Source: Bacteroidales bacterium
GTDB lineage: Bacteria; Bacteroidota; Bacteroidia; Bacteroidales; VadinHA17
Length of the DNA: 35,514 bases
Assembly: GCA_025454795.1 (NCBI GenBank)
Contig: JALONT010000030.1
Span: forward strand, 1-35,514
Direction of reading: 5' to 3'
Numbering within the stretch: the stretch's first letter is position 1; each line of letters begins with the position of its first letter. Of this stretch, positions 1 through 9,334 are shown piece by piece. The position numbers and the translations under genes are program-made. The notes under the pieces are model-generated. The model ran no database searches, was not told where the DNA came from, and was given only the letters and a program-made list of their open reading frames with translations.

Positions 1-135
1 GAACATACTCGTCATAGAAGTCAGGAAGGATTTATTATCAATCTGTTATCTGGGTTAATTGCTTATTTCTATCTACCTAAAAAACCATCTCTTAACCTGC
101 AAATTATTGATCAATCAATGGGATTATCTTTTTAA
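1..135 (+). pseudogene. IS982-family transposase, C-terminal end (cut by window edge)
   Basis: Frame 1 is open from the first base to a TAA at 133-135 and encodes 44 residues. It contains [20 protein letters not shown] and PKKPSLN, which is the characteristic tail of Bacteroidota IS982-family transposases (DDE enzymes of about 300 residues). The rest of the gene lies outside the window, so it cannot be said whether the element is intact. The right end of the IS should fall within about 140-215, between this stop and the end of the convergent metallophosphoesterase gene; no terminal repeat could be confirmed without the left end. Identity is from recognised sequence; intactness is unknown. Confidence 0.75.
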
Positions 136-215
136 CTTTATATCGAACTCACGTTAACATAATATGATTCTCAATGATTCTTATAAGTTAATTTCCAGAC
201 CAGAGTTTTTATCAG

Positions 216-1172
216 TTATTTCTTTGATTTGGCTCCAACAAACCCGACGTTGGAAAAAAAGAACTGGGAAACATCTCTCTTTGTGCTTTTAGTATACGGT
301 GAATACATCTTAGCAGTTATGGTACCATTACCCGGATCAATTTCGAGAAGACGAATGTATCCGCCGCCCCTGTTTTCACCCTGATAATCCTGCAGCAGCT
401 CATAGATATGATTTCCTTTGACCCCTACATCATCGCGAAAAGCTGAAGATTCTTCATGACCACTTAGAACTAAACGTACATTGGCATACTGTTTAATTAC
501 CTGATCGAATACTTCCTGAGGGCTCAGATCACCATATCCGGCATTATCGGTCCCTATCATACCCCTACCGTTTAGGAAGTAATGAGTAAGGATTATTACA
601 TTATAATCAGAATTTTTTGAAATAATTTTCCCGGCCCAAACTACAGGTGCCTGACGGGGACAAAATTCCAGGGTAATAACCATCCATTTCAAGCCACCTG
701 CCTTGAAGGTATAATATGCATTGTCGCTTTTATTCTTTTCAAACCTGCCCTTTTGAGCTCTAAATCGTTTTACAGGAAAATATGTATTAAACTTACCCGT
801 TTTCCTCAAGTTCTGGTTTACATTTCCGGGAGCAACACTTCCACTATGTTCTCCGACAGCTTCTGTATCGTGATTACCCAAAGTTATGGCATAGGGGATC
901 TTAGCTTTATCCAGTATACTAAAGCCTGCGCTTGCCCGGATATAATGGTTAATATTATTAAAATCCACCAAGTCACCGACGTGAAGCATGATAGGGAATT
1001 TTAATGAGTCTTTTTTGTCTGCAATCCATTGCATCTGACTCATAAACATTTCAGGTGCCAATTTTACCTCAACCTGTGTATCAGGTAGAACAGGTATTAC
1101 AAACTTTTGAGCTGAAGCAAGCTGTGAGACTAATAATTGAACACCAATTAATAAATAAATATTCAATCTCAT
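216..1172 (-). CDS. secreted calcineurin-like metallophosphoesterase
   Basis: A 318-residue protein with an N-terminal signal peptide of about 21 residues ending near ASAQ, so it is exported. It shows the metallophosphatase blocks in order: Asp31 in PDTQ, GDLVD at 66-70, GNHD at 99-102, a His at 197 in LTHYF, and GHEE at 238-241. These bind a two-metal centre that hydrolyses phosphomonoesters or diesters; the substrate is unknown. The last block is normally GHxH; here the second His is Glu, which may alter one metal site. It is the last gene of the SusCD locus, 153 bp after susD. A role in removing phosphate from the locus's glycan, or general phosphate scavenging, is inference. Confidence 0.8.
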   Translation of the reverse strand: MRLNIYLLIGVQLLVSQLASAQKFVIPVLPDTQVEVKLAPEMFMSQMQWIADKKDSLKFPIMLHVGDLVDFNNINHYIRASAGFSILDKAKIPYAITLGNHDTEAVGEHSGSVAPGNVNQNLRKTGKFNTYFPVKRFRAQKGRFEKNKSDNAYYTFKAGGLKWMVITLEFCPRQAPVVWAGKIISKNSDYNVIILTHYFLNGRGMIGTDNAGYGDLSPQEVFDQVIKQYANVRLVLSGHEESSAFRDDVGVKGNHIYELLQDYQGENRGGGYIRLLEIDPGNGTITAKMYSPYTKSTKRDVSQFFFSNVGFVGAKSKK

Positions 1173-1325
1173 TTCATTATTCTTTTAATTATTGATTATT
1201 ACTCATTTATCTTAAATAATGAGATTTAACTATTTGACAATCAATTGTTTTCTAGAACTTATGAACATCCCTATTTCATTCCGGAGCAATTTATCTTTAC
1301 TTCAGAATTTCAAAATTTATGTTGT

Positions 1326-2894
1326 CTATTGCCATGCCTCGTTTTGAACAAGATTTTTGTTATTGATGATTTCATCAGGAGGCAACGGAAAATACTTATG
1401 CTTTACAGGGTTATAATTTAATTTTTGTGCAGCAGTTCCGTGATCCTGAATTGCTGCTCCCAGAAGGCCCCATCTGATCAGATCAAAATACCGGGTATTC
1501 TCATAAGCGAACTCCATTAATCTCTGATGCATGATTTCTTCCATCAATGCATTCGCATCAGCATAGGTTTTTACAGGTAAGTTGGCCCGGTCCCTAACTT
1601 TCTTCACAGCGGCAATAGCATCAGTAAGATCTGATGGGGCAGACTGAACTTTTGCTTCTGCATACATAAGCAGGACATCTGCATAGCGCAGGATGCGTTC
1701 ATTATTTTCAGCAGTGCCGCCTGTCATTGCTGGCTCGGCAGGCAAATTTACATTCAGGTATTTTCTCCACCACGATCCTACGGTAGTGCCTGAACCATCT
1801 GGTAATGACCCGACCACAACTCCTCCTACTATTTTAAGGCCGTCTCCCAATTGATTAAATGGAACACCGAATAAAGGAAGACCACCATGAAAATAAACCG
1901 TCTCCAGGTATCTTGGATCGTATATATTATCAATAGTCTTTTCCATGGCCATCTGGTCCATTAACCAGGAAGATGGACCTGTTATTATCTGAAAAGCAAG
2001 ACCCGGTACACTATTTGAGATTCTTCCCTGGGTTGGTGTACCCAATGTGGCGTCATACTTATACTGAAGTTCATACAGGGATTCCTTGTTGTTTTCATTA
2101 TTAGCAGTAAAATTGTCTCGATATGCAGGAACGAGGTCATAAATGCCCAGATCCATCACTTCTTTGAACTCTACAGCTGCAAGGGCATAATTATTATTTT
2201 GACCAAGATATCCCGCCCTGTACAGATAAACTTGTCCTAAAAAGGCTGTTGCAGCTCCTTTTGTAACTCTTCCTTTGTCGGTTTGCGTTGTTGGTAAACC
2301 GGCCTTTGCCAGTTTAAGATCGGCAATGGCCTGGTCATAAACTTCATCAATGGTCTTTGCTTTGGCCGGATTAAAATCTTCCTCTGTCACAGCGGGTTTG
2401 GTTACAATAGGGACCCATCCAAAATTAAAAGCCAGGTAAAAGTAAGCAATTCCCCTGAAAAAATAGGTTTGAGCGCTAATAGAAGTTTTCAGGTCTTCCT
2501 TGTCTGTCCAGTCAAATTTATCAAGATACCATAAAATGTAATTTGCCCTGTATATCATTGCATAAAGATTACCATACAAGCCGTCACTAGGATCGTTTTG
2601 AGCAGTAGTTTGATAACTTGCGTAGTTTACTGAAGTCTCGAATGCTCCTTCTGTTATTCTGGCATCGTCGCCTCTTCCTTGTTGAACAAAATTTGATCTG
2701 AGACTACCCGAACTTCGGTACAAGGTATTTACGGCAGCTTTGAAATCATCGGATGTCTGGAAAAAATTTTCAGTGTTGATATCATTAGGATTCTTAAGGT
2801 CTAAGAAATCCTTGTTACAGGATACCGATACCAATAATAATAGCATTATTGTTACCTGTAATTTGCTAATGGATCTGTTTATCTTTGTTTTCAT
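1326..2894 (-). CDS. SusD-like outer-membrane glycan-binding lipoprotein (locus 1)
   Basis: A 522-residue SusD/RagB family protein. The signal peptide ends in a lipobox with Cys26 (SVSC), so it is predicted to be lipidated and displayed on the outer membrane. The family's N-terminal NKDFLDLKNP block, the TPR-like helical part and the C-terminal RYADVLLMYAEA and RYFDLIRWG blocks are all present. SusD proteins form the lid over a SusC channel and bind oligosaccharide before import. The gene starts 18 bp after its SusC partner, the usual translationally linked pair. The neighbouring fucosidase and rhamnose mutarotase suggest a fucose- or rhamnose-containing ligand; the exact ligand cannot be read from sequence. 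Confidence 0.92.
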   Translation of the reverse strand: MKTKINRSISKLQVTIMLLLLVSVSCNKDFLDLKNPNDINTENFFQTSDDFKAAVNTLYRSSGSLRSNFVQQGRGDDARITEGAFETSVNYASYQTTAQNDPSDGLYGNLYAMIYRANYILWYLDKFDWTDKEDLKTSISAQTYFFRGIAYFYLAFNFGWVPIVTKPAVTEEDFNPAKAKTIDEVYDQAIADLKLAKAGLPTTQTDKGRVTKGAATAFLGQVYLYRAGYLGQNNNYALAAVEFKEVMDLGIYDLVPAYRDNFTANNENNKESLYELQYKYDATLGTPTQGRISNSVPGLAFQIITGPSSWLMDQMAMEKTIDNIYDPRYLETVYFHGGLPLFGVPFNQLGDGLKIVGGVVVGSLPDGSGTTVGSWWRKYLNVNLPAEPAMTGGTAENNERILRYADVLLMYAEAKVQSAPSDLTDAIAAVKKVRDRANLPVKTYADANALMEEIMHQRLMEFAYENTRYFDLIRWGLLGAAIQDHGTAAQKLNYNPVKHKYFPLPPDEIINNKNLVQNEAWQ

Positions 2895-2912
2895 TATATT
2901 TTAAATTAATTG

Positions 2913-5900
2913 TTAAAATGTAACGTTTACTCCGATCTGGAAGGATCTGGCCTGAGGATTACTATCCCGATCAATGCCAGCTTCATATAATAAAGGAGAA
3001 TAACTTCGCTTAGAAGAAATCCAAGGAGACGCTCCAAGTTCAGGATCTGTACCGGTATAAGAGGTAAAAGTGACAAGATTCTGTGCCCTTACAAATATCC
3101 GGGCAGAACTCATTCTTAAACGATCTTTAATGTTGGCAGGGAGGGTATATCCCAACTCCATATTTCTGATTTTTATGTAATCTCCTTTTTCAAGATACCG
3201 ATCAGAAGAAGAACGTGAATTAAAATTTTCCTCGGGATCATAAGGATTATTCCTTGGAAAATCGGAATTTGGGTTTGTCGACGCATCGAAGGCATTAAGC
3301 AAATTGGTGCTAAAGTTATCGTAACCATAGGGTTTTTCGGACAGGCGCTGGTTTGCATTATAAATAACATGGCCAAAAGCTCCGGTTGATCCAACAAACA
3401 AGTCAAAGTCTCTATACGTAACGGAAATATTTAATCCCAGATTAACTTTCGGAACTCCGCTGCCGCAATATTGACGATCGCCATCAGAACTGATCTCTCC
3501 GTCATCATTAAAATCTACAAACTTTATATCCCCGGGTTTGGCATTAGGTTGTATAACAGTGCCGTCTGAACTTTTATAATTATCAATTTCTGACTGCGAC
3601 CTGAAAAGGCCTTCCGTTTTAATAAGCCAGAATTGAGAGAAACCATAGCCCTTATGGAGTTCGGTTATCCATTCTGTATCATATTCAGCCTCTCCATTAT
3701 CACCAGGAGGAATGGCAATGTCTGTGCCAATATTTACAATAGTTGTTTTTGTTGTACCCAAATTGAACCCCACAATATAACTCAATTCACCTATCGAGTT
3801 TTTATAGTCTATGGCCATTTCGAAACCTTTGTTGTCAATCTCACCGACATTCCTATTAATTGAACCTCCTCCCACGGAAGGTGGAATTACTACACCTAAA
3901 ATCATTTCACTGCTTTTATTACTATATAAATCAAATGAGCCACTCACTTTCCCTCCATACGATTCATAATCTAAACCGAGTGTCTTAGAAATCATTTTCT
4001 CCCATGATATGGCTCCATTAATAGGAGTACCTATTATCAATCCAGGTTGAATAGATGTCCCAAACACAGCTGCCTGATAAATTAAATTTGGCGAATAATC
4101 GTAATTTCCAACATTCTGTCTCCCCAGTTCCCCGTAACCTGCTCTGATTTTTAAATCATTGATTACTTTAGCTAAGCCACTGTTCTTCCATATATTCTCG
4201 TTAGATAATCTCCAACCCAGGGATACTCCGGGGAAATTACCCCATCGATAAGCAGGAGCAAAACGGGAAGACCCGTCACGCCTGAAATTAACGGTTAATA
4301 AATAACGGTCATTATATGAATAGAAAGCCTGGCCTATAAACGAAAGCAATGCATTTTCCTGGATGTTACCCCCGGTTGTGGCATTTGCTCCACCAGGGCC
4401 ATCCAGAGTAGAAGTTATAGTTGAGATAAAATCTCTCTTATAACCAGTCAATCGTCTCGCCACAAATTTTTGGGAAGTAAATCCCAAAGTAACATCCACA
4501 TAATTTTTACCAAAGGCATTCTGGTATCTCAATAAATTATCAATATTCCAGTTATAACGTCTGGATTCTATTACGGTTAATGCTTTGTCGCGGCGGCCAT
4601 ATTCTACACGTCTTATTCCATCGTACTCGCTTTGATGATCGTCAATATTAGAGTAGGCTCCATTTATCTTATAGGAGAGACCTTTGAAAATATCCACTTG
4701 AGCATACATGTTCATTGCCAGTTCACGCTGGGTATTTTCCGTTCTCCGAATACTAACAAAATGAAAAGGATTCCTGATAAGGTTTTCACTATTGTCTCCT
4801 CCCCCATAATAGAAGGATGAAGTGCGCCAAGCGCCGTCATCTAATTTTGGAGAGAAATAGGGGTACATTTTAATGGCCTGAGATAACAAAGATCTACTCC
4901 AGGCATAAGATTCAGGTTGTAGTGATGATCCTGTATATGCAATGCTTTGACCAATCTTTATATGATCACTTACATTAAAGTCTGAATTTGCCCTAATGTT
5001 AACTCTTTCATAACCCGTATTATAAGCAATACCTTTCTGGTTAACATAACCTGTTGATAACCTGTAAGTACCAGAATTGCCTCCTCCAGAAACAGACAAA
5101 TCGTGACTTTGCATAGGTGCGGATGAATAAATCATTTTTTGCCAGTCGTAATCTTTGAATGTACTCGGATCAGCGATATAATCCAATGCTGCCTGAGGAG
5201 GAAGGGTAGCTCCACTCAGGTCATTTCCGTACATTCTTTGCAGAACCGTAATATATTCTTTCGAATTGCAAACACTAATTCCCTTGTATGGTAGCTGAGT
5301 TCCAAAATAGTTCTGATAGTTCACTGAAGCCTTGGAACTAGATTCACCCTTCTTAGTGGTAACAAGTATTACGCCGTTGGCAGCCCTTGAGCCATAAATT
5401 GCAGCAGAAGCAGCGTCCTTTAATACCTGGACTGTCTTTATATCATTGGAATTAATATTTTTAAGTCCACCTTCTACCTGAACACCGTCAACTAAGACTA
5501 ATGGATTGCCATCTCCAGTATAAGCAGAAATTCCTCTGATATTGATATTCATTGCTGAGCCCGGGTTACCATTAGTTGCAATCACATTTAAACCCGCAAC
5601 GTTTCCCTGAAGAGCCTGCGCCACATCTGTAACAGCTTTTTTCTGCAAACTTGCAACATTGGCTGATGCAATTGCAGATGTCACGTTTTTCCTGACTGTT
5701 GTGGAATAACCAGTAACAATAACCTCTTCCAATCCTGTAATATCAAGGGCCATTTGTACGTCGAGTGTGGTGTTATTGCCAACAACTATGCTTTGTGAAG
5801 CATACCCCACATACGAAAATGTAAGTGTGGAATTCGCATTGGCCACCTCAATGGTATATTTCCCGTCGAAGTCTGTAATAACTCCGGTAGTGGTACCGCT

Positions 5901-6071
5901 TACTGAAACGGTTACACCTGCCATAGGTTCCCGGGTAACAGCATCAATAACAGTGCCGGTTACTTTCCTGGCCTGTTGGGCTGCCACTTGTGCACCTGTT
6001 AAAGAAGTAATTGTTGTTAACAGAATTAATAACAAAAACTTCAGTTTTTGATTCCTGATAAGTCTGCTCAT
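2913..6071 (-). CDS. SusC-like TonB-dependent receptor (locus 1)
   Basis: A full-length SusC/RagA TonB-dependent transporter. After a signal peptide ending at about VAAQ come a carboxypeptidase-regulatory-like domain (GTVIDAVTREPMAGVTV onward), a Ton-box-like EEVIVTGYS, and a plug domain with VLKDAASAAIYGSRAANG. The beta barrel ends in an aromatic residue (GVNVTF). The product moves glycan fragments across the outer membrane using TonB energy, with SusD as lid. The frame is open back to an ATG at 6113. I prefer the ATG at 6071 (MSRLIRNQKLKF) because it gives a conventional signal peptide; the longer form would put 14 unusual residues before it. A 217-bp gap separates it from the upstream fucosidase gene, so it may have its own promoter. 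Confidence 0.93.
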   Translation of the reverse strand: MSRLIRNQKLKFLLLILLTTITSLTGAQVAAQQARKVTGTVIDAVTREPMAGVTVSVSGTTTGVITDFDGKYTIEVANANSTLTFSYVGYASQSIVVGNNTTLDVQMALDITGLEEVIVTGYSTTVRKNVTSAIASANVASLQKKAVTDVAQALQGNVAGLNVIATNGNPGSAMNINIRGISAYTGDGNPLVLVDGVQVEGGLKNINSNDIKTVQVLKDAASAAIYGSRAANGVILVTTKKGESSSKASVNYQNYFGTQLPYKGISVCNSKEYITVLQRMYGNDLSGATLPPQAALDYIADPSTFKDYDWQKMIYSSAPMQSHDLSVSGGGNSGTYRLSTGYVNQKGIAYNTGYERVNIRANSDFNVSDHIKIGQSIAYTGSSLQPESYAWSRSLLSQAIKMYPYFSPKLDDGAWRTSSFYYGGGDNSENLIRNPFHFVSIRRTENTQRELAMNMYAQVDIFKGLSYKINGAYSNIDDHQSEYDGIRRVEYGRRDKALTVIESRRYNWNIDNLLRYQNAFGKNYVDVTLGFTSQKFVARRLTGYKRDFISTITSTLDGPGGANATTGGNIQENALLSFIGQAFYSYNDRYLLTVNFRRDGSSRFAPAYRWGNFPGVSLGWRLSNENIWKNSGLAKVINDLKIRAGYGELGRQNVGNYDYSPNLIYQAAVFGTSIQPGLIIGTPINGAISWEKMISKTLGLDYESYGGKVSGSFDLYSNKSSEMILGVVIPPSVGGGSINRNVGEIDNKGFEMAIDYKNSIGELSYIVGFNLGTTKTTIVNIGTDIAIPPGDNGEAEYDTEWITELHKGYGFSQFWLIKTEGLFRSQSEIDNYKSSDGTVIQPNAKPGDIKFVDFNDDGEISSDGDRQYCGSGVPKVNLGLNISVTYRDFDLFVGSTGAFGHVIYNANQRLSEKPYGYDNFSTNLLNAFDASTNPNSDFPRNNPYDPEENFNSRSSSDRYLEKGDYIKIRNMELGYTLPANIKDRLRMSSARIFVRAQNLVTFTSYTGTDPELGASPWISSKRSYSPLLYEAGIDRDSNPQARSFQIGVNVTF

Positions 6072-6288
6072 TTTTCTTAGGTTTAGGTTAATTTTAGACA
6101 CGCATAAATTCATTTAGTGAAATGTATAGATTAGAACATTATAAGACTGCTTATTTATCAATATTTGTATCATTATTACAAACTTCATTTTATTGCAATT
6201 TTACTTAGCTATTCTTCACCAATTCAACCATTTCATCCTCCGCATCAACTCTATAAGATAAATTTACTACTGTTGCTTCATGATATGG

Positions 6289-7809
6289 TTAAAACGGGTT
6301 TTTTCTCACTATTTTGAAGACGTAGGCAGGCCAATCGCCTGGTTTTGTTTTCGGGGTCTCAATGCTCAGACCTTCCTTCGTCATCTCCCACTTCAGCTCT
6401 TTCCCGTCTCCGAGCATCGTTACAGATGCGATTTCTGACGGGTATAAACCAGTCCAGGTACGCCCTTTTGGGACCAGAGTCTTTATGAGTACCTTTTCGC
6501 CGGGCCATGCGAGAGCTGTAGCATACAGGTTATTACCATTAACAGTGAAGCGAATATCTTCTCCAGTAAATCTAAGGGTATTATTCTCGTTGAATCCGGG
6601 ATTACCTGATGCCCTGAGCTGAGCTATCTTTGTGGGACCTTCTCCCGCTACACTCCATGCCGTTGTATTGTAAATTGCCTCACCGTTCATCTTCAGCCAG
6701 TCTCCCATGCCGAGAAGAAGCTTTTTGACTTCGTCGGGAATAGTACCGTCAGCCTTCGGACCTACATTCAGCAGAAGATAACCGTTCTTGCTGACCCTGT
6801 CAACGAGGTTGTCGATGAGATTGTCAAGTGACTTGAAGCCTACCCCATCAACAAATCCCCATGCACCTACGCTGTCAATCGAGGAATCTGTTATCCATTC
6901 GTAATATGTCAGATCGGCTTCCTGCCCCAGTTCCAGATCGAGTAGACCTGCTCCCGGAGGCAAATCGTGTCCTTTATATGTAACAACAACCTCTTTTTTT
7001 TCAGCGGCCGCATGATTATAAAAGTATGAAAGGACTTCTTGCTTGTAACTGTCGGTTATTAGCTTCAGTCCAAAATCGAACCATATCATATCAGGATCAT
7101 ATTTGTCGATGACTTCTATGATCTTACCCTTCCACTGGTCAAGGAATGCCATGTCGGGCAGGGCACCTTTCTCATGAATAGGACCATAAAGACCGGAGTA
7201 CTTAGGGTTACTACAGTCTAAAGTTGAGTCCCAGGTTGGAAAATAAAACCAGTTTTCAGCATGATGGAAAGCTGTGACATACTTCATGCCTTTCTTTTTT
7301 ATGGCAGTTGCAAGCTCGCCTACAATATCCCGTTTTGGCCCCATTTTGGCTGCATTCCATTCATCCCATTTTGTGTCCCACATGGCAAATCCGTCGTGGT
7401 GTTCAGCTACAGGCCCGGCAAAGCGGGCGCCTGACTTTTGAAACAGGTCGGCCCATCCATCAGCGTTGAATTTCTCAGCTTTAAACATGGGCACGATATC
7501 CTGATAACCGAATTTGTCAAGAGGACCGTAAGTTTTTTCCCACCATTCTCTCGCTTCTGAATCTGGCTGCGTGTAAACTTTATTGGCAACCCATGTTGCG
7601 TTTCTGCCATGTGCCATAACCGAATAGGGACCCCAATGGGTGTAGATACCAAACTTCCCATCCCTCAGCCACTGTGGGGTGCGGCTATACTTCAGGGAAT
7701 TCCATGTAGACTGGTAAGGCGCTTTCGCATCTTGTTTAGCCTGTGCATAGAGTGTCATTTGAACAGCCGCTAAAATCAACGATAATAAGAATAATACTTT
7801 TGCTTTCAC
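6289..7809 (-). CDS. GH29 alpha-L-fucosidase, secreted
   Basis: A 506-residue glycoside hydrolase family 29 protein with a signal peptide of about 22 residues ending at LYAQ, so probably periplasmic or surface-located. Family blocks in order: FGIYTHWGPYS at 53-63, EHHDGFAMWD at 136-145, then MIWFDFG at 241-247, whose Asp245 is in the position of the catalytic nucleophile. A C-terminal beta-sandwich follows from about 400. GH29 enzymes release alpha-L-fucose with retention of configuration. The acid/base residue is not conserved enough to assign by eye. The gene sits between the rhamnose mutarotase and SusC on the same strand, as a catalytic member of the polysaccharide locus. It appears somewhat more GC-rich than its SusCD neighbours, by eye only. 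Confidence 0.92.
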   Translation of the reverse strand: MKAKVLFLLSLILAAVQMTLYAQAKQDAKAPYQSTWNSLKYSRTPQWLRDGKFGIYTHWGPYSVMAHGRNATWVANKVYTQPDSEAREWWEKTYGPLDKFGYQDIVPMFKAEKFNADGWADLFQKSGARFAGPVAEHHDGFAMWDTKWDEWNAAKMGPKRDIVGELATAIKKKGMKYVTAFHHAENWFYFPTWDSTLDCSNPKYSGLYGPIHEKGALPDMAFLDQWKGKIIEVIDKYDPDMIWFDFGLKLITDSYKQEVLSYFYNHAAAEKKEVVVTYKGHDLPPGAGLLDLELGQEADLTYYEWITDSSIDSVGAWGFVDGVGFKSLDNLIDNLVDRVSKNGYLLLNVGPKADGTIPDEVKKLLLGMGDWLKMNGEAIYNTTAWSVAGEGPTKIAQLRASGNPGFNENNTLRFTGEDIRFTVNGNNLYATALAWPGEKVLIKTLVPKGRTWTGLYPSEIASVTMLGDGKELKWEMTKEGLSIETPKTKPGDWPAYVFKIVRKNPF

Positions 7810-7870
7810 TGAATTATGATTTGATTCAATAATGCTTATAGGTTATAATTCTTGTACACTTCACTTTGAA

Positions 7871-8332
7871 CTATTTATTAAAATAAATCTGCTCCATTTT
7901 TTTCCAGGAGGTCTCTCCTTTTAATGGTATTTGCAATGGATCACATCTTCTCAACCACTCCTTATTTCTGGGTTCGGCATCTAAAGCTGCCATATCTTTT
8001 TCATAATTGGAGCCTGTATACTCATAATAGCCAAACTCATAATAGTTTCCGTCTTCCAATTGTGTTATGAAAATGGAGAAATTCTTCATATGATACTTGC
8101 TTAGAAGATCGCGAACACCAGGATTTGAATCAGCATGGAGACTAAAGTATTCCTTTAATCTCGATGAATCTATTTTAATTACCATGCCAATTCTCTTTGC
8201 TTCATAATTTAAATCAACTACACTATTAATAGAATTCTTTTGTGGATTTCCGGAACAGCTTGTAATGAAGGCATATATTCCTGCCAGTATTAGTATTATA
8301 GAAAAACCTTTAAGGAGATGCCTTGTTTTCAC
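7871..8332 (-). CDS. L-rhamnose mutarotase family lipoprotein
   Basis: A 153-residue protein whose first 26 residues form a lipoprotein signal with Cys26 (ITSC). The mature part matches the L-rhamnose mutarotase family (RhaM/DUF718): RIGMVIKID, a His at 66 in FSLHAD at the position of the RhaM catalytic His, the FSIFITQLEDGNYYEFGY strand region, WLRRCDPLQIP, and a C-terminal MEQIYF. RhaM interconverts the alpha and beta anomers of L-rhamnose, and some relatives act on L-fucose. E. coli RhaM is cytoplasmic, so the lipid anchor here is notable. The gene is first in the locus, 61 bp before the fucosidase, which suggests it acts on monosaccharides released at the cell envelope. Confidence 0.82.
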   Translation of the reverse strand: MKTRHLLKGFSIILILAGIYAFITSCSGNPQKNSINSVVDLNYEAKRIGMVIKIDSSRLKEYFSLHADSNPGVRDLLSKYHMKNFSIFITQLEDGNYYEFGYYEYTGSNYEKDMAALDAEPRNKEWLRRCDPLQIPLKGETSWKKMEQIYFNK

Positions 8333-8708
8333 TTTTTGTATGTTTTTAAGTTATAGGTAACAATCTTGTGCAATTTATATCTTTAAATTGTAAATGCCAA
8401 ACTTTTTTATAATTAATTATAAAGATAAATATTGCAAAGGTTTTCATGCTTTTATAAATTGAAGACCACAGGATTATAGTTACAATATGCTCAATTATAC
8501 TTTGGATTCTTAAATTATATCCCCATTATTTTAAACAAATATTATTATAAAAGTCATTATGACCCTTAAAAATCAATTTCTAATAGTCACTTTCTGCCAG
8601 AAAGATTTTAAAATTCCTTTAATAAGTCAGTATTATTTATTATGAGAGCCCCATATTTGAAGGCATATAAATGATCCACTGTTACATCAGGGATCTGCAT
8701 TTTCCTTT
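8333..8708. other. AT-rich intergenic stretch upstream of locus 1
   Basis: No coding sequence could be supported here. It should contain the promoter of the leftward locus. One TTTG (minus strand, near 8398) lies a plausible distance before a poor -7 match near 8370, too weak to call. An 18-base palindrome at 8406-8423 is listed separately. The rest appears featureless. Confidence 0.4.
8406..8423. promoter_or_regulatory. 18-bp perfect A/T palindrome, possible operator
   Basis: The sequence TTTATAATTAATTATAAA is a perfect palindrome about 75 bp upstream of the first gene of locus 1. Its position would suit a regulator-binding site, but it is made only of A and T in an AT-rich spacer, so chance is a real possibility. 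Confidence 0.2.
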
Positions 8709-8879
8709 TTACCAAAGAATATTCCTTCTAGTATCTTGACATATGGTGCCGGAGCCAAAAGCCATGTACATCTCTCCTTTATCATCTGTAAATACAGAAG
8801 GATAGATGGCTACAGGACATGAGATTGTGTTGGGCAGGCATGCAGGCATTATTAAAACAGGTCCGTCATCCAGGGGGAT
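8709..8879 (-). pseudogene. fragment of a beta-propeller glycoside hydrolase, GH43-like
   Basis: An open stretch of 56 codons without a start encodes PLDDGPVLIMPACLP and then AIYPSVFTDDKGEMYMAFGS. The second block resembles the DPSVF-DDDG-YM-YGS signature of GH43-type five-bladed propellers, with the usual catalytic-base Asp replaced by Tyr (IYPS for IDPS). It ends at a TAA at 8709, and another frame then seems to continue with APYVKILEGIFFG. No complete gene can be rebuilt. Family assignment is tentative; it could be a related propeller enzyme. Confidence 0.35.
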
Positions 8880-8909
8880 TCAGGTTAAAATCTTTTTAAG
8901 GCATTGAGC

Positions 8910-9238
8910 TCAATTTTTTACATGATACAGGTACCTGGACAGAAACGAGTGATGAAAACCCATCGAATTAATTGCCATGCCCTTGATACCAGGGACAGAC
9001 ATGGTCAACCCTCCAATTATTAATTCAATGCCTGATTTTGATTTTTGTGAAATCACCGTGATATATCCCGAAAACTGTCTCTTTGGGTAAGCTGGGCAAA
9101 GCTCATGACATAGAAATGATCCCGGCAAGTAAAATGGCGGACTCGATGGTTCCCGTTATAGCGGTCAACACATTTATCGAATTCATATTCGGGGATCATG
9201 GACATAAGATAAGCAAAGACGATATTCCCTTAATCCAT
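8910..9238 (-). pseudogene. IS4-type transposase N-terminal remnant
   Basis: On the minus strand from ATG at 9238 the reading is MD-stop, then an uninterrupted stretch to a stop at 9053. That stretch contains NIVFAYLMSMIPEYEFDKC, VDRYNGNHRVRHFTC and FYVMSFAQLTQRDSFRDI. This is the DUF4372-type N-terminal domain of Bacteroidota IS4-family transposases; a premature stop replaces a Lys at codon 3. Downstream, to about 8910, only frameshifted hints remain (for example KLYH-like YLYHV). The DDE catalytic region is absent, so this is a dead element. It lies between locus 1 and locus 2 and may mark an old insertion boundary. Confidence 0.65.
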
Positions 9239-9334
9239 GGCGATAATCGTCATGACCTCGCCTTTAATATATATTTCAAACCGTTTAAAAAATCAATCTT
9301 TGTAATGTTTTTATTACTAAATGATTATATGTTA

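Noticed and set aside
1173-1325. CTCATT...AATGAG inverted repeat as a terminator between SusD and the phosphoesterase
   Set aside because: Only about six paired bases with mismatches and no convincing T-run, in a very AT-rich spacer.
8910-9128. 72-codon minus-strand ORF as a gene
   Set aside because: It overlaps the IS4-type transposase remnant but is in a frame that does not match it, and it resembles no protein.
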